From positions 4,123,499 to 4,187,498 of the forward strand of contig NZ_FOJG01000001.1 of the NCBI RefSeq assembly GCF_900110835.1: a stretch of DNA of 64,000 bases, given 5' to 3'. Each line of letters starts with the position of its first letter. The first letter of the stretch is position 1. This document shows, in pieces, positions 35,418 through 45,900 of this stretch. The translations under genes were made by a program, and so were the position numbers. The notes under the pieces are model-generated. The model ran no database searches and was not told the origin of the DNA. It worked only from the letters and a program-made list of their open reading frames with translations. The stretch comes from Chitinophaga arvensicola (lineage in GTDB: Bacteria > Bacteroidota > Bacteroidia > Chitinophagales > Chitinophagaceae).

Positions 35418-35924
35418 ATGAAACCTTGGAACAGTTTATTAACCCCAGCTACAATACTGAAACTCCGGATATTCATATGCCTGATGTTGCTGAACTGCAT
35501 CGTTTTTGCACAAACCGGACCCGCAGGACATCCCGCTTTATCTGTTACACTGAAAAAAGGATATCTGCTCGTTTTTTTAGAAAAGGTGCAGGGCGCAAAT
35601 TTATATCGCCAACCCAGAATTAAGTTAGGCCGGACTTTAAGAAAGATTAAAGGTTATGATGATAACAATGTTTCATCGCCTGTACTAAAGGTTTCTCCTG
35701 ATGGTTCCTATCTCGCTATGGATCATATTATCATGGGCTATGTTTACCGGTCTGAAAAGGATAGTGTATACCATGAAAACTATAGCTGTGTCATTGTAGA
35801 TTTAAAGAAGGCAGCAGTAATACGTTATCTTCAATCGGATTGTGATGGCGCCTGGGATGAAAATCGTAAATGGATTAGTAATGCAAACAGGCATTTGCCA
35901 ATATCCGGCAAGCACAGCCAATAA
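35418..35924 (+). CDS. small exported protein, unknown function
   Basis: A 168-residue protein if it starts at the ATG at 35418; a longer in-frame start at 35265 would put about 50 extra residues before the signal peptide. The hydrophobic segment 'LKLRIFICLMLLNCIVFAQT' looks like a signal peptide cut after VFAQ. The mature part contains 'SPVLKVSPDGSYLAMDHI', which resembles one blade of a WD40/TolB-type beta-propeller, too little for a whole propeller. It is not a family I recognise. The region between the GxGYxYP gene and the transferase holds two such orphan exported proteins. Confidence 0.5.
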   Translation: MKPWNSLLTPATILKLRIFICLMLLNCIVFAQTGPAGHPALSVTLKKGYLLVFLEKVQGANLYRQPRIKLGRTLRKIKGYDDNNVSSPVLKVSPDGSYLAMDHIIMGYVYRSEKDSVYHENYSCVIVDLKKAAVIRYLQSDCDGAWDENRKWISNANRHLPISGKHSQ

Positions 35925-35965
35925 ACCCGCTGGTTATTTTTGCCAGGCATAGTCAAAGGATTGGG

Positions 35966-36454
35966 TTATTTCTCGCTTGTAATAGATGCTACACCTCCTG
36001 TTTGTATTTCATTATCAACGTAAAGTTCATAAAAGTCGCAGCTGTAGGTTACCGATCCCATGGATGCGTGAGGGCGCAGCTGGTATTTAAAATTATGAAT
36101 AGCATGTATTTTACCGTCCGGTAGCCTTAAATAAACAGTGTCGCTTAGTCCGATCTCTTTTTCCCAAAAGCAATATCGCTGGTTTCTCAATGTCTTATTT
36201 GATATATCTGTAAACTTTATCTCCTCCCATTTCCCACGTCCGTCCCGGGAATCCGACAGTTTGACCCGGATTCCTTTTGTTCCATCGACAGTAAAGTTAT
36301 TGAGATAAATGCCAAGTCCGCTAATGGTTCTTTGGGTTCCACAATCTTCGTTTCCTGTTGTATGATTGCCAGATGGACGACAAGCTTCAAAAGCAGTTAT
36401 CAATAAAATAAAAAAAACAACCCGGCATGAATTACTTTTAACACAGATTCTCAT
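35966..36454 (-). CDS. small lipoprotein, unknown function
   Basis: A 162-residue protein with a probable lipoprotein signal: 'VVFFILLITAFEAC', Cys at about residue 25. The mature domain appears all-beta ('TISGLGIYLNNFTVDGTKGI', 'YSCDFYELYVDNEIQTGGV') and carries several further cysteines. No family is recognised. It is convergent with the exported protein at 35418 and divergent from the GxGYxYP gene at 36518, with only 63 bases between starts, so it may share control with the latter. Confidence 0.6.
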   Translation of the reverse strand: MRICVKSNSCRVVFFILLITAFEACRPSGNHTTGNEDCGTQRTISGLGIYLNNFTVDGTKGIRVKLSDSRDGRGKWEEIKFTDISNKTLRNQRYCFWEKEIGLSDTVYLRLPDGKIHAIHNFKYQLRPHASMGSVTYSCDFYELYVDNEIQTGGVASITSEK

Positions 36455-36517
36455 GGTAAAGCATTAGACCTGAACACCGCAAATATCTTACCACGACAAA
36501 TCATCTTAAGTTAATCA

Positions 36518-38425
36518 ATGATCATGATAAGAAAGGCCGTCATAGCAGCCACCTTGCTGACAAGTATATTCCACGTTAATGCGCAAACGAAACAACCACG
36601 GATTGGGATGCTGGACATGAACTACACGGTTCATTTTGATCTCCGATACAAGGACAGTATAAAGATTGCCTGGGACCATACGCATGCCATGGCCACATTA
36701 CAGGGAATTGTTAACCGGAAGTATCCGCAATTGTATATTTTCCTGGTAGAAAATGAAGGTATTAATATAGACAGATACTGGTGGAATAAATACCGGCAGC
36801 GCGACAAATGGTTATCAGGAAGAGATACCGTGTTGTATCCGGATATAGTCTCGGTGATAGCTGCCTATCAAAAAAACATCAGGGGTGCTGTTGTGTATGA
36901 TCCGGCAGTAGCGGCTACCAGCAATATTGCTTCTTCCATAGCCGGATTGGAGGACCTGGTCGCCATCCGCTACGATACTTCTCCGGGCAGTCTTTATTCA
37001 CAGGTAGTTATAAACGGCCCCCGCTTACCGGTAAGGGTCTGGCTGGTGAATAAGAACGGAACTTCCCTGTTTACCGGCCGGGGGACCGTGCCTGGCACAC
37101 AGCGGCCTTCCACAGGCTCTGTCAAGAACGATGCGTACAGATGGTTTATTACGAATTATTTAGCCAAAGGGAGATGTAATACGGCATATGGCGCCTATTA
37201 TATCGACCAGGCATGGATGACTCATCCGGGCATAGCTGCCAGGAATCATCATACGCTGAGTAATCATGATTTCTTTGTGAGCCGGAAGGGATTCTTCTTT
37301 GATTTAAGCCCCTGGAGCGATGAACAGGCCACAGATGATCCACAGCAAAAAGCAGGTACCGATCTGGAGACAATGAAAGAGATCCTGTTGATCGCCTACA
37401 AACAAAATAAAGGGAAGAAATATGCGTATCTCGGAGGGTTTCCTCCATGGGCCTATAAGTATACACAGCATGCCAAAGGCAGTCACGAAGATGTGGCCAC
37501 CGAATGGGAATATTCAAAAGTTATCAGCGCTTACAATGCCTTTAAGGATGCAGACGCCATCAACTATGGAGCGTTGGCGAATGCTTCGTTCTGGCAGCAT
37601 TTCCCACTAAAGAAAAAGTACCCGCAGCCCTGGATAACGGCCGACAGTCTCCGGGCACGGGGCTACCTGACTGCTGAGGGAAAAGTAAATGTAAACAAAC
37701 GGAATTTTATCATTTTTTATGTGGGCGATTATGACGCCTCGTCCTGGGTATCACAAACTACGCCTACCATATGGGATAGCCCCGGGAGAGGTAAAGTCCC
37801 CTTGATGTGGTGTATCAGCCCTGTCTTGGCCGAGCGGATACCCATGGCCCTGGACTATCGCAGGGAAACAGCTACCGCCAATGATTATTTTGCGGCCGCC
37901 GATAACGGTGCCGGCTACCTGATGCCTGGTATGCTGCAGGCGCCACGACCGTTATCAGGACTTCCGGATGGGGTACAAGCCTGGGCGGCGCATAATAAGC
38001 CGTATTATCAGCGTTGGGGATTGTCCATTACAGGATTTATTATCGACGGGCATGCACCGGGACTTAACACCAAAGGAATCAATGCTTATGAGACATTTAG
38101 TCCGAATGGCATTATACCACAGAAATCTCCGCTCACTCTACTGCATAACAATATGCCGGTATTAAGAGCGGGTGATGATGTGAATGAAGATGATCCCCGG
38201 GAAGCGGCAAAGCATATCCTGCAACGGGTGCGGCAGCGGGAAGGGGCGGTTCCATTCCATTGGTTCCGGAATATTCTGAAAGATCCTTCCTGGTATGTGA
38301 AGGTGATGAAGGAGCTTCAGGCGCTGGATTCTTCCATTGAGCTGCTGGATGCGCCGGCATTTTTTGAGCTGTACCGGATTTACCTGAAGGAAAACCCTAT
38401 TGCTGCAGCGGGAAAAGTTCAATGA
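36518..38425 (+). CDS. GxGYxYP-family putative glycoside hydrolase, exported
   Basis: A 635-residue protein with a signal peptide (to about residue 22, 'FHVNAQT'). It resembles the GxGYxYP proteins of Bacteroidota polysaccharide loci: an N-terminal domain ('AMATLQGIVNRKYPQLYIFL'), 'GRCNTAYGAYYIDQAWMTHP', and the family motif region 'AADNGAGYLMPGML'. The motif here is G464-A-G-Y467-L-M469-P470, so the second Tyr of GxGYxYP is Met. Biochemical activity of this family was not established when I learned of it. The nearby SusCD-discoidin operon suggests a glycan context. Confidence 0.78.
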   Translation: MIMIRKAVIAATLLTSIFHVNAQTKQPRIGMLDMNYTVHFDLRYKDSIKIAWDHTHAMATLQGIVNRKYPQLYIFLVENEGINIDRYWWNKYRQRDKWLSGRDTVLYPDIVSVIAAYQKNIRGAVVYDPAVAATSNIASSIAGLEDLVAIRYDTSPGSLYSQVVINGPRLPVRVWLVNKNGTSLFTGRGTVPGTQRPSTGSVKNDAYRWFITNYLAKGRCNTAYGAYYIDQAWMTHPGIAARNHHTLSNHDFFVSRKGFFFDLSPWSDEQATDDPQQKAGTDLETMKEILLIAYKQNKGKKYAYLGGFPPWAYKYTQHAKGSHEDVATEWEYSKVISAYNAFKDADAINYGALANASFWQHFPLKKKYPQPWITADSLRARGYLTAEGKVNVNKRNFIIFYVGDYDASSWVSQTTPTIWDSPGRGKVPLMWCISPVLAERIPMALDYRRETATANDYFAAADNGAGYLMPGMLQAPRPLSGLPDGVQAWAAHNKPYYQRWGLSITGFIIDGHAPGLNTKGINAYETFSPNGIIPQKSPLTLLHNNMPVLRAGDDVNEDDPREAAKHILQRVRQREGAVPFHWFRNILKDPSWYVKVMKELQALDSSIELLDAPAFFELYRIYLKENPIAAAGKVQ

Positions 38426-38434
38426 TCCAGTTAT

Positions 38435-38466
38435 AAAAAAGGCCGCTTTGCTTTCGCAAAACGGCC
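38435..38466 (-). terminator. intrinsic terminator, mainly for the metalloprotease operon
   Basis: GGCCGCTTTGC (38441-38451) pairs with GCAAAACGGCC (38456-38466) around a 4-base loop. On the minus strand the stem is followed by TTTTTTAT, so it best serves the protease gene ending at 38485; it may also stop the convergent GxGYxYP gene. Confidence 0.85.
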
Positions 38467-38484
38467 CTTAGCTTTCATAGGGAA

Positions 38485-40953
38485 TTACATGGTGTTTTTG
38501 TTGTTCTGTAATTGGGTAATCCTGTTCTGGAGATCTTCCAGGTGCATTCTGCTCATGGCATCTGAAGTATTTGGAATAGCTGTTTTAATTTCCTGTTCCA
38601 GTAAATACATATCAGCTTTCATAATGGAGGAGGCGTCCGTTTCTGACATTTCAGGCGTTTTAGCAAGTACTATACCCATCAGATTAGCAAAGTAAGCTTT
38701 CTGCAAAGTCCTGGAATAACTGTCTATCACTACTTTTTTCTCTTTCAATCCTTTCCAGATGCCCTTGTGAACGGCTGTGATATAATCATTGAGCTGTAGC
38801 GCATTTTCTCCAAACCGGTTCATATTTGCTGAAATAATATTCATCCTGGATACATCCAGTAAGCTGTTTATTGCGCGTACCTGCAGATCTTCAACGAAAT
38901 CAGGATTGTTGGGGCTGACAGGCGTTTCCACCTTTGCGGTTACAACCGGATTTTTCAGCCAGAGCGGTGTGGTGAAAAGTTGCTGGTTGAAGAATTCCAC
39001 TGCTTCTAACTGCAAGGCTGCCGGTACCATTTCAAATACTTTCATGGTATCGCCATCGGGACGTAAGGTTTTATGTATGCCTGCAATGTTGAGTAATACG
39101 TGATCCAGGTAGCGTACATACTGTCTTTTTACATTCAGATACATCTCCGCAAGATTTTCCTGTACACCTCCTTCTTCGTAGGTCCATTCAGGTAAGTGCG
39201 GTACAATGCGTTGCAGGTTTTTAATACCATATGTGCTTGCTTTCACGGCATTATCGCCCAGGTCTTCTGTCTGGTTACGGGCATCTATTTTCTGGGTTTC
39301 TCCATCACCGAACCAGAGCCTTGGATTTTTTGCAAAGCGGTCGCTGATCCATTTACGTACAATCCTGGTATCTTCGTCCACATCTTTTGCAAAGGAGGCT
39401 TTGTAGCCCCATTCTATCGCCCATTTATCGTATTCGCCTATCCGGGGAAAGAGGTATTCCTGCGGGATATTATCTTCCGGCTGCGCTACATAGTTGAAGC
39501 GGGCGTAGTCCATAATGCTGGCGGTGTGTCCGTGTTGCTTCAGGTAGGCAAGGCTTCTCAGGCTATCTACCGGTGTACGGGAGCTGCTGCCAAAGTTGTG
39601 ACGCAGCCCGAGGGTATGGCCTACTTCATGACTGGAAACAAATCGTATCAGCTGCCCCATCAGCTCTTCGCTGAATTTGGCCTTACGTGCGGCAGGATCG
39701 GTGGCACCTGCCTGTACCTGGTACCAGTCGTGCACCAGCGACATCACGTTATGGTACCAGCCTATTCTCGTTTGTATGATCTCTCCGCTGCGGGGATCAT
39801 TTACGTGAGGGCCATATGCGTTGGCTGTTTCAGAAGGGAAGTAATGCAGTACGGAATAACGTACATCGCCCAGTTGCATGTTGGGGTCGTTTTCCGGCCA
39901 TTCTTTACCAATGATGGCGTTTTTAAAGCCGGCCTGCTCAAAGGCTTTCTGCCAGTCGTTAATACCCAGTATCAGGTATTTACGCCACTGTCTGGGAGTG
40001 GCAGGGTCAATATAAATAACGATAGGTTGCTCAGGTTCTACCAGTTCGCCTCTTTTCCACCTGGCTATATCTTTGGAGCGGGGTTCCAGTCTCCACCGGG
40101 TTACCACCTGTCTTTTTTCGACTTTTTGCTGACTGTCTGCAAATTGGTTGAAGTCCTCTGTGAAGTATCCAACACGCGGGTCGAACAGTCTTTGTTGCAT
40201 CGGTATTCTGGGTAGTGCAACAAAGGAGATATGCGTCATTATACTAACAGGCTCCGGTGGTGTGCCTTTTGCTGCAGTCAGGTCTTTAGAAGTGCTTATC
40301 TCTACGTTTATAGGATAAACAAGAATCGACTTTACTTTGGCATTTTTCACGGAGGAATAAGTGGCTTCTTTTGACAACTGGCTTTCACCTATCTCATTGA
40401 TGAAAGTGTTTCCTGTCAGAAAAGCGGTGGCATCTATTACATAGGAAGTGGAATCAGCAGAAATGGCCCTGATGGGAAAGGTATAGGCGACAGGGTTATA
40501 GTTGGAACGTTCTACTGCTTTATAGATATCGTCTTTAACATCGGCCCTGTTGACCAGGAGATTAAATCTGATGGTAATGGTGGAATCCTCATTTTTTTCA
40601 AATTGTATAACTCTTTCTTTCAGTTCTTCGCCTGCAAACATTGCGGAGCCTGCGGGTGCATTTTCCAGCCGGTTCACGGTCATAATATCCCGGCGCAGAA
40701 TGGAATCAGGAATTTCAAAATAGATGGAGTCTTTGTATTGATGAACGGTGAATAATCCCCGTTTGGTGTCATAGCCGGCACTGATCACTTCTTTGTAGGG
40801 TTTGATCTGCCTGTTATCTTTTGGTAATGTGGCAATGATGGCAATTACCTTTGCGGTATCCTTCTTTGCGGTATCTGTAGCGGGCGCCTGTGCTGCTGCA
40901 CCTGACGCCGCTGCCAGAAAAGCAAATGTTACTATTCCCTTCTTGATAGGCAT
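38485..40953 (-). CDS. exported zinc metalloprotease (metzincin, DUF5117/DUF5118 type)
   Basis: An 822-residue protein with a signal peptide (residues 1-22, 'ASGAAAQAPA'). The extended zinc motif HEVGHTLGLRH runs from H442 through E443, H446 and H452 ('SSHEVGHTLGLRHNFGSS'), and the Met-turn is in 'TASIMDYARFNYV', which together define a metzincin. The N-terminal region of 250 residues is a beta-rich accessory domain ('SIYFEIPDSILRRDIMTVNR'). Such proteins are common beside SusC/SusD genes in Chitinophaga relatives. It is the last gene of the second ECF-FecR-SusC-SusD locus and probably makes peptides for import. Confidence 0.9.
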   Translation of the reverse strand: MPIKKGIVTFAFLAAASGAAAQAPATDTAKKDTAKVIAIIATLPKDNRQIKPYKEVISAGYDTKRGLFTVHQYKDSIYFEIPDSILRRDIMTVNRLENAPAGSAMFAGEELKERVIQFEKNEDSTITIRFNLLVNRADVKDDIYKAVERSNYNPVAYTFPIRAISADSTSYVIDATAFLTGNTFINEIGESQLSKEATYSSVKNAKVKSILVYPINVEISTSKDLTAAKGTPPEPVSIMTHISFVALPRIPMQQRLFDPRVGYFTEDFNQFADSQQKVEKRQVVTRWRLEPRSKDIARWKRGELVEPEQPIVIYIDPATPRQWRKYLILGINDWQKAFEQAGFKNAIIGKEWPENDPNMQLGDVRYSVLHYFPSETANAYGPHVNDPRSGEIIQTRIGWYHNVMSLVHDWYQVQAGATDPAARKAKFSEELMGQLIRFVSSHEVGHTLGLRHNFGSSSRTPVDSLRSLAYLKQHGHTASIMDYARFNYVAQPEDNIPQEYLFPRIGEYDKWAIEWGYKASFAKDVDEDTRIVRKWISDRFAKNPRLWFGDGETQKIDARNQTEDLGDNAVKASTYGIKNLQRIVPHLPEWTYEEGGVQENLAEMYLNVKRQYVRYLDHVLLNIAGIHKTLRPDGDTMKVFEMVPAALQLEAVEFFNQQLFTTPLWLKNPVVTAKVETPVSPNNPDFVEDLQVRAINSLLDVSRMNIISANMNRFGENALQLNDYITAVHKGIWKGLKEKKVVIDSYSRTLQKAYFANLMGIVLAKTPEMSETDASSIMKADMYLLEQEIKTAIPNTSDAMSRMHLEDLQNRITQLQNNKNTM

Positions 40954-40963
40954 CTATATTGGT

Positions 40964-41410
40964 TTAAAAGTTGAAACAATCGGATTGGAAGGCGGAGAAT
41001 CCTTCACCAATCCTGGTGATATTTACTTCCTTGTAGCCATTGGCTAATTTCAGGAAATAGGCGGCCCTGGAGGCAGAGCGGCCATCCCATATCAGTTGCA
41101 CGGGAATGGAGAAGACTTTGTCTCTTTTGATCAGGTACGCAGCGCTGAGCGGCTCCATAGACTCATCTGCACGAAGGTCTATCACTATACCGCCTGGCTG
41201 TTCTTTTGCCCATTTGGCGAGCCAGGGAATAGCTACAGGCCGGTAGGTGTTCAGGAGGTTCACAAGCGCTTCGTCATTGGCCGGATCGGCTAAGTGAATA
41301 GGCAGCTTTTCTTCATCCGGTGGCAGCTTTTTTCTGGCAGCTGGTCCTTCGGGCATACAGCCTGCCGACAGGATAACCATCAGCAGGATAATGAGACATT
41401 TTTTATTCAT
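40964..41410 (-). CDS. small lipoprotein in the metalloprotease-SusCD operon
   Basis: A 148-residue lipoprotein (lipobox ending C18, MVILSAGC, followed by MPEGPAARKKLPPDEEK). The mature domain alternates helices and strands ('ALVNLLNTYRPVAIPWLAKW', 'GIVIDLRADESMEPLSAAYL', 'FSIPVQLIWDGRSASRAAYF'). I do not recognise the family. The stop is 10 bases before the protease start and its own start is 56 bases after the SusD stop, so it belongs to the operon. It may be a periplasmic or surface accessory of the transporter or protease. Confidence 0.7.
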   Translation of the reverse strand: MNKKCLIILLMVILSAGCMPEGPAARKKLPPDEEKLPIHLADPANDEALVNLLNTYRPVAIPWLAKWAKEQPGGIVIDLRADESMEPLSAAYLIKRDKVFSIPVQLIWDGRSASRAAYFLKLANGYKEVNITRIGEGFSAFQSDCFNF

Positions 41411-41466
41411 GGTTTTTGTATTGTTTTATCTTTCTTTTATGGCGGAAGAAGAGAAACGGTCAACAG

Positions 41467-42975
41467 CTAGTATCCCGGGTTCTGAATAATATGCGGATTA
41501 TCAGACGTTTCCTTGACGGGTATGGGATATAATAGCTGGGTGGTTTGCCAGGGTTGCTTATAGGTCAGCTGGCTCAACACCTTATCTGCTTTTTGTGTAC
41601 GTTTCAGGTCCAGCCACCGGTGGCCCCATTCGGCGAACAGTTCTACCCGTCTTTCCTGTGCTACGGCGTCCAGCAGCGCTTCCCTGGTACCGGCGGTGGT
41701 ATTGGCCAATCCGGCCCTTCCCCGGATGATATTGATATCATCTGCCGCTCCGGCGTTGTTATTAAGTTGTGCACGGGCTTCTGCGCGGATAAGATACTGT
41801 TCAGCCAGGCGCAATACCATATAGTACTGGGGCATGGGGCCATTTACCTGGCTTTCCTGTTCCGTATATTTAAATGCGAAGTAGTACGTCATGCTATTAT
41901 AGGGAGCTATTGCTGGTGTTGGCAGGCTGTCGGTCCATTTTTCCTTACGCTTATCGCCTCCTTCAAAAGCGGATGCCTGCTGATCAGACAGATAATAGGC
42001 AGGGACTAAATAAGGGACGAGGAGAGGAAAAAAATCAGGGTCCTGATATAACAGCTGCGTTGAAGGGTCCAGTGCGGTATAGCGGGTAAGTGGCACCATG
42101 TTTTTTCCTTCCCATGTTACATTCCCCGGTTGTATATTTATAGCATTCAGCATCAGTTGCCAGATCGCTTCCCGGCTGTTCTTCAAAAACACTTTTTCCG
42201 GTTCTGCGAGCAATGTGAACTGTCCTGCGTTGATTACTGCAGTGGCATTTTTTTCTGCTTCTTCCCAGTGTTTCACGTAAAGATGTACTCTGGCCAATAA
42301 GGCGGTAGCAGCCCATTTATTGGGTCTTATGCGTTCTCCGTTGGTGATAGCATAATCCGATCCCAGTTTTGATTTTGCATCTTCCAGGTCGCTGATCATC
42401 TGGGTATAAACACCATCAGCAGGCGTTCTTTCCATCAACACGGTTTTTGTATAATCGGTGGTAAGTACCAGGGGTACATCTCCGAATGAGTTGACCAGGT
42501 AGAAATAACAAAAAGCTCTTACAAATTTGGCTTCTCCGATACCCTGTGCCCGGGTACTATCTGTAACGTTTGGCGACCGGGAGTTATTGATGCCCTCAAT
42601 TATTGCATTGGCTTTGTAAATAATCTGGTAGGCGGGAACCCAGATACCGTTACCCGGCACGCCGTTGTTGATGTTAATTTTGTTTGACAGGAACTGGTAG
42701 TCTTCCGCATCAATGGTGCTGTTCTTATTCACCAGTTCATCAGACGACATGCCACTATAAATGGTGAAGCCGCCATTGCTGAACGTCATACTGCCTATTC
42801 CTGTAATCAGCTGGGAGTAAAGACCAGCGAGTGCCGCATCCACCATTTCCGGCGATTCGAATACCTTTTCTGTATTGATGGTTTTGGTAGGCGGATTTAT
42901 TTCTATCAGTTTTTTGCAGCTGCATGAAAATGTGATCAGGCAGGCCAGCAGTAGTAACTTATATGGTTGTATCAT
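41467..42975 (-). CDS. SusD/RagB family outer-membrane nutrient-binding lipoprotein
   Basis: A 502-residue lipoprotein with lipobox ending at C20 (CLITFSCSC) and mature start 'KKLIEINPPTKTINTEKVFE'. Family features: 'GEAKFVRAFCYFYLVNSFGD', 'WAATALLARVHLYVKHWEEA', 'VLRLAEQYLIRAEARAQLNN', 'QERRVELFAEWGHRWLDLKR' and the final 'NPHIIQNPGY'. It pairs with the SusC encoded 19 bases upstream. The metalloprotease in the same operon suggests peptide or protein-derived ligands. Confidence 0.94.
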   Translation of the reverse strand: MIQPYKLLLLACLITFSCSCKKLIEINPPTKTINTEKVFESPEMVDAALAGLYSQLITGIGSMTFSNGGFTIYSGMSSDELVNKNSTIDAEDYQFLSNKININNGVPGNGIWVPAYQIIYKANAIIEGINNSRSPNVTDSTRAQGIGEAKFVRAFCYFYLVNSFGDVPLVLTTDYTKTVLMERTPADGVYTQMISDLEDAKSKLGSDYAITNGERIRPNKWAATALLARVHLYVKHWEEAEKNATAVINAGQFTLLAEPEKVFLKNSREAIWQLMLNAINIQPGNVTWEGKNMVPLTRYTALDPSTQLLYQDPDFFPLLVPYLVPAYYLSDQQASAFEGGDKRKEKWTDSLPTPAIAPYNSMTYYFAFKYTEQESQVNGPMPQYYMVLRLAEQYLIRAEARAQLNNNAGAADDINIIRGRAGLANTTAGTREALLDAVAQERRVELFAEWGHRWLDLKRTQKADKVLSQLTYKQPWQTTQLLYPIPVKETSDNPHIIQNPGY

Positions 42976-42994
42976 ATTTATTCAGGATTGTTGA

Positions 42995-45900
42995 TCAGAA
43001 AGTACTGGAAAACCCGGCAGTAATCGTTCTTACAGGCGGCATAGAACCAAATGACGTAACATCGGGGTCCAGTCCCTTGTATTTGGTGATGGTAAAGAGA
43101 TTCTGGGCATTCACATTAATAGCCAGGCGCTCCATTTTTATTCTCTTTAACAATTGTTTGGGCAGGTTGTATGATAATGCGACCGTTTTGATACGGATAT
43201 AACTGGCATCTGTATAGCCTCCGTCAGAATAGCTATAGTTGTAAATGTCAGGGTCATATTTTGCACTCAGTGCAGGCGCTTTGCTTTGCTGACCAGGAGT
43301 TGTCCACCGGTTCTCATAGCTCCATAGCGGCATGTTGCCGATGCTGACCAGGGTCGGGCCTGTAGCGTTTAATCCCACTTTTTTCTGGAACTCCGTCATT
43401 ATGCTAAGCGACAGATTCTTATAAGCAAACTGGTTGTTAAACCCTCCCGTAAAATCCGGCACTGTTTGCATCCTGATATACCTGTCATCTCCTGCTGTGC
43501 CAGGGATCACTCCTTCCACTCTTTTAATACTGCCGTCATGATTAATATCTTCATATTGATATTTACCGGTAGCCGGATCAATACCTTTTAAATGAAAGAG
43601 GTAGGTCTGGCTGATAGGCTCGCCCACTATATACCTGCTCCGGTAAGGAGATTCGTCCAGTTTCGGATAGGAAAGCAGTTTGTTGACGTTTTTACTGATG
43701 TTGAAGCCGGTGTTCCAGGAAAATCCTGTTTCCCCGAATACCTGAAACGTAAGGATTCCTTCCCATCCTTTGTTCTGTACTTTGGCCGGCAGGTTTGCCA
43801 ATACGGAACTGAATCCGGTATAGTTGGGCGTAAGGTAATCTACCAGCTGGTCATAGGACTGTTTGTAATAGCGGGATACATTCAGTGTAAGCCGTTCGTC
43901 AAAGAATCCCATATCTACAGCTACTTCCGCCTGCCGGTTTACTTCCCAGTGGAAATTGGGATTGAATTGCAACTGGGAAGAAAGCGGTACAACGCCATTG
44001 TACGAAAGAAGATAGGGGTCTGTATTACCCCATTGTGTGAGGAATTTATAGTCGGAACTAGGATCGCTTCCCGCAGTACCATAACTTCCCCGCAGTTTAA
44101 TTAAACTGAAGAATGCCGGGAGAAACTGCTTCATCCAGGATTCCTGGCTCATGATCCATGCGCCACCAACGGAGCCGAAATTACCAAACTGGTTGCCCGG
44201 ACCAAACCGGCTGCTGCCATCACGGCGCGCGTTCAGATTAATTACATATTTTTTGTCCCAGTTTAAGAAGATACGGCCGAATACCCCGGCATATTTATAT
44301 TCTGCGTAGTTATCTGCGACATTGATACTGGCAGCGTTGGCAAAGCTGCCGAGCAATGCGTCATTTACAAATCCATAGCCGGTAGTGCTGGTGGCGCCGG
44401 TGATGGCGTTCTGCAAGGTAGCTCCTGCCAGAATGGTCAGTTCTCCTTTTCTTTTAATCTGCCCGTTGTAGGCTAATTGTGGCTCCACGCTCCAGTTGGT
44501 ACTGGTACTGTTACCCAGGTTTCTTGTGCCTGATCTTTTAGTGGTGGTATAAGGATCCTGAGACGCAATAGGGGTTAATATAGTTTGTGTATTACTCAGA
44601 TTGTTATAACCCAGGTTAACTTTTAGCTCCAGGCCTTTGTAGAGTTTGTATTGCAATGCAAGGCTACTGTATAAACTTTTGCTTTTGCTGTCGTTGGGTG
44701 TTAACAGGCCGGAAAATGGCATAGTAAGACCTGCCGCCTTCCACTCCTTATAATTCAGATTCCCTTGTTCGTTGAAGATGGAAGGCGCATTAGGGGGTAG
44801 GGAAGTGGCCTGAGGGCCTAACCCAATATTAATGGTATTGGCAGATGAAAAATTATAACTGCCGTTAAAGGTCATCATGAAGCGCTGGTCCTTGCTTTGG
44901 TTGGTAATGCTATATCCAACTGATGCTTTCTGGTTGGCGCCACTATGCGTAGTGATGTCTGAAGTGCGGCCATAAGCGCCGGATAAACGGAACGTGGTTT
45001 GTTGGGTACCTCCCGACACAGACGTTTGTGCATTCATCCAGTTCCCGGTTCGTCCCCATATGTATTTTTGCCAGTTGGTATACCTGGTGCTATCCAAAAC
45101 AAACAGGTCTGGTGCATAGCCCGGCGATCCGGGTTGCGGGGAAGGTGTAAGGCCATCGTTTTTAAAGGCTTCTTTACGCATGGCAATGTATTGTTGCGTA
45201 TTCAGCATATCCCATTGCCTGGTGATAAAACTTACGCCCTGTGAAAAGTCCAGGTTAAAGCTGGTTTTTCCGGGTTTCCCTTTTTTGGTAGTGATCAGTA
45301 TTACCCCATTAGCTCCCCGGCTACCATAAATAGCAGTGGCGTCTGCATCCTTCAGTACATCGATCGACTCAATATCCGAAGGGTTGAAGTTGTACAGCGG
45401 ACTTATACCGCCTGAACCCTGCGACTGCCGGGTTTGGTCCATTCCTCTTGAAACGGCGGTTTCACCTGGAGCATAAACGGCATTCGATGTTAAATCCAGT
45501 ACAGTCAGTGCCACCCCATCTACCAGGATTAAAGGATCGCCAGTAATAAACGGGTTCAGACTGTTCCTTCCCCGGATCTCTATTTTCACAGCTCCACGAT
45601 CGTATCCGGATTGCTGGGATATGACCATTCCCGGTACTCTTCCCTGTAATGCCAGTAACGGGTTCTGAATAGGTTGTTTTTGAATTTCCGCTGCTTTAAC
45701 AGATACCACATTTCCGGTTGCAAATCTTTTTGTAGTAGTGCCATAGGCAATTACTACCGTTTCATCCAGGCTATTCATTGTCCGTTCCAGTTCGATATTA
45801 AGCATACCATTGTCTGACATTGGAATTTCCCGGGGCTTAAATCCCATGCAGCTGATAGCCAGCACGGAGTTCAGGGGAACATCGGCAAGAAAGTAAACGC

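Noticed and set aside
39196..40215. Long plus-strand frame of 339 codons inside the protease gene
   Set aside because: A shadow frame opposite a gene with intact zinc motif and signal peptide.
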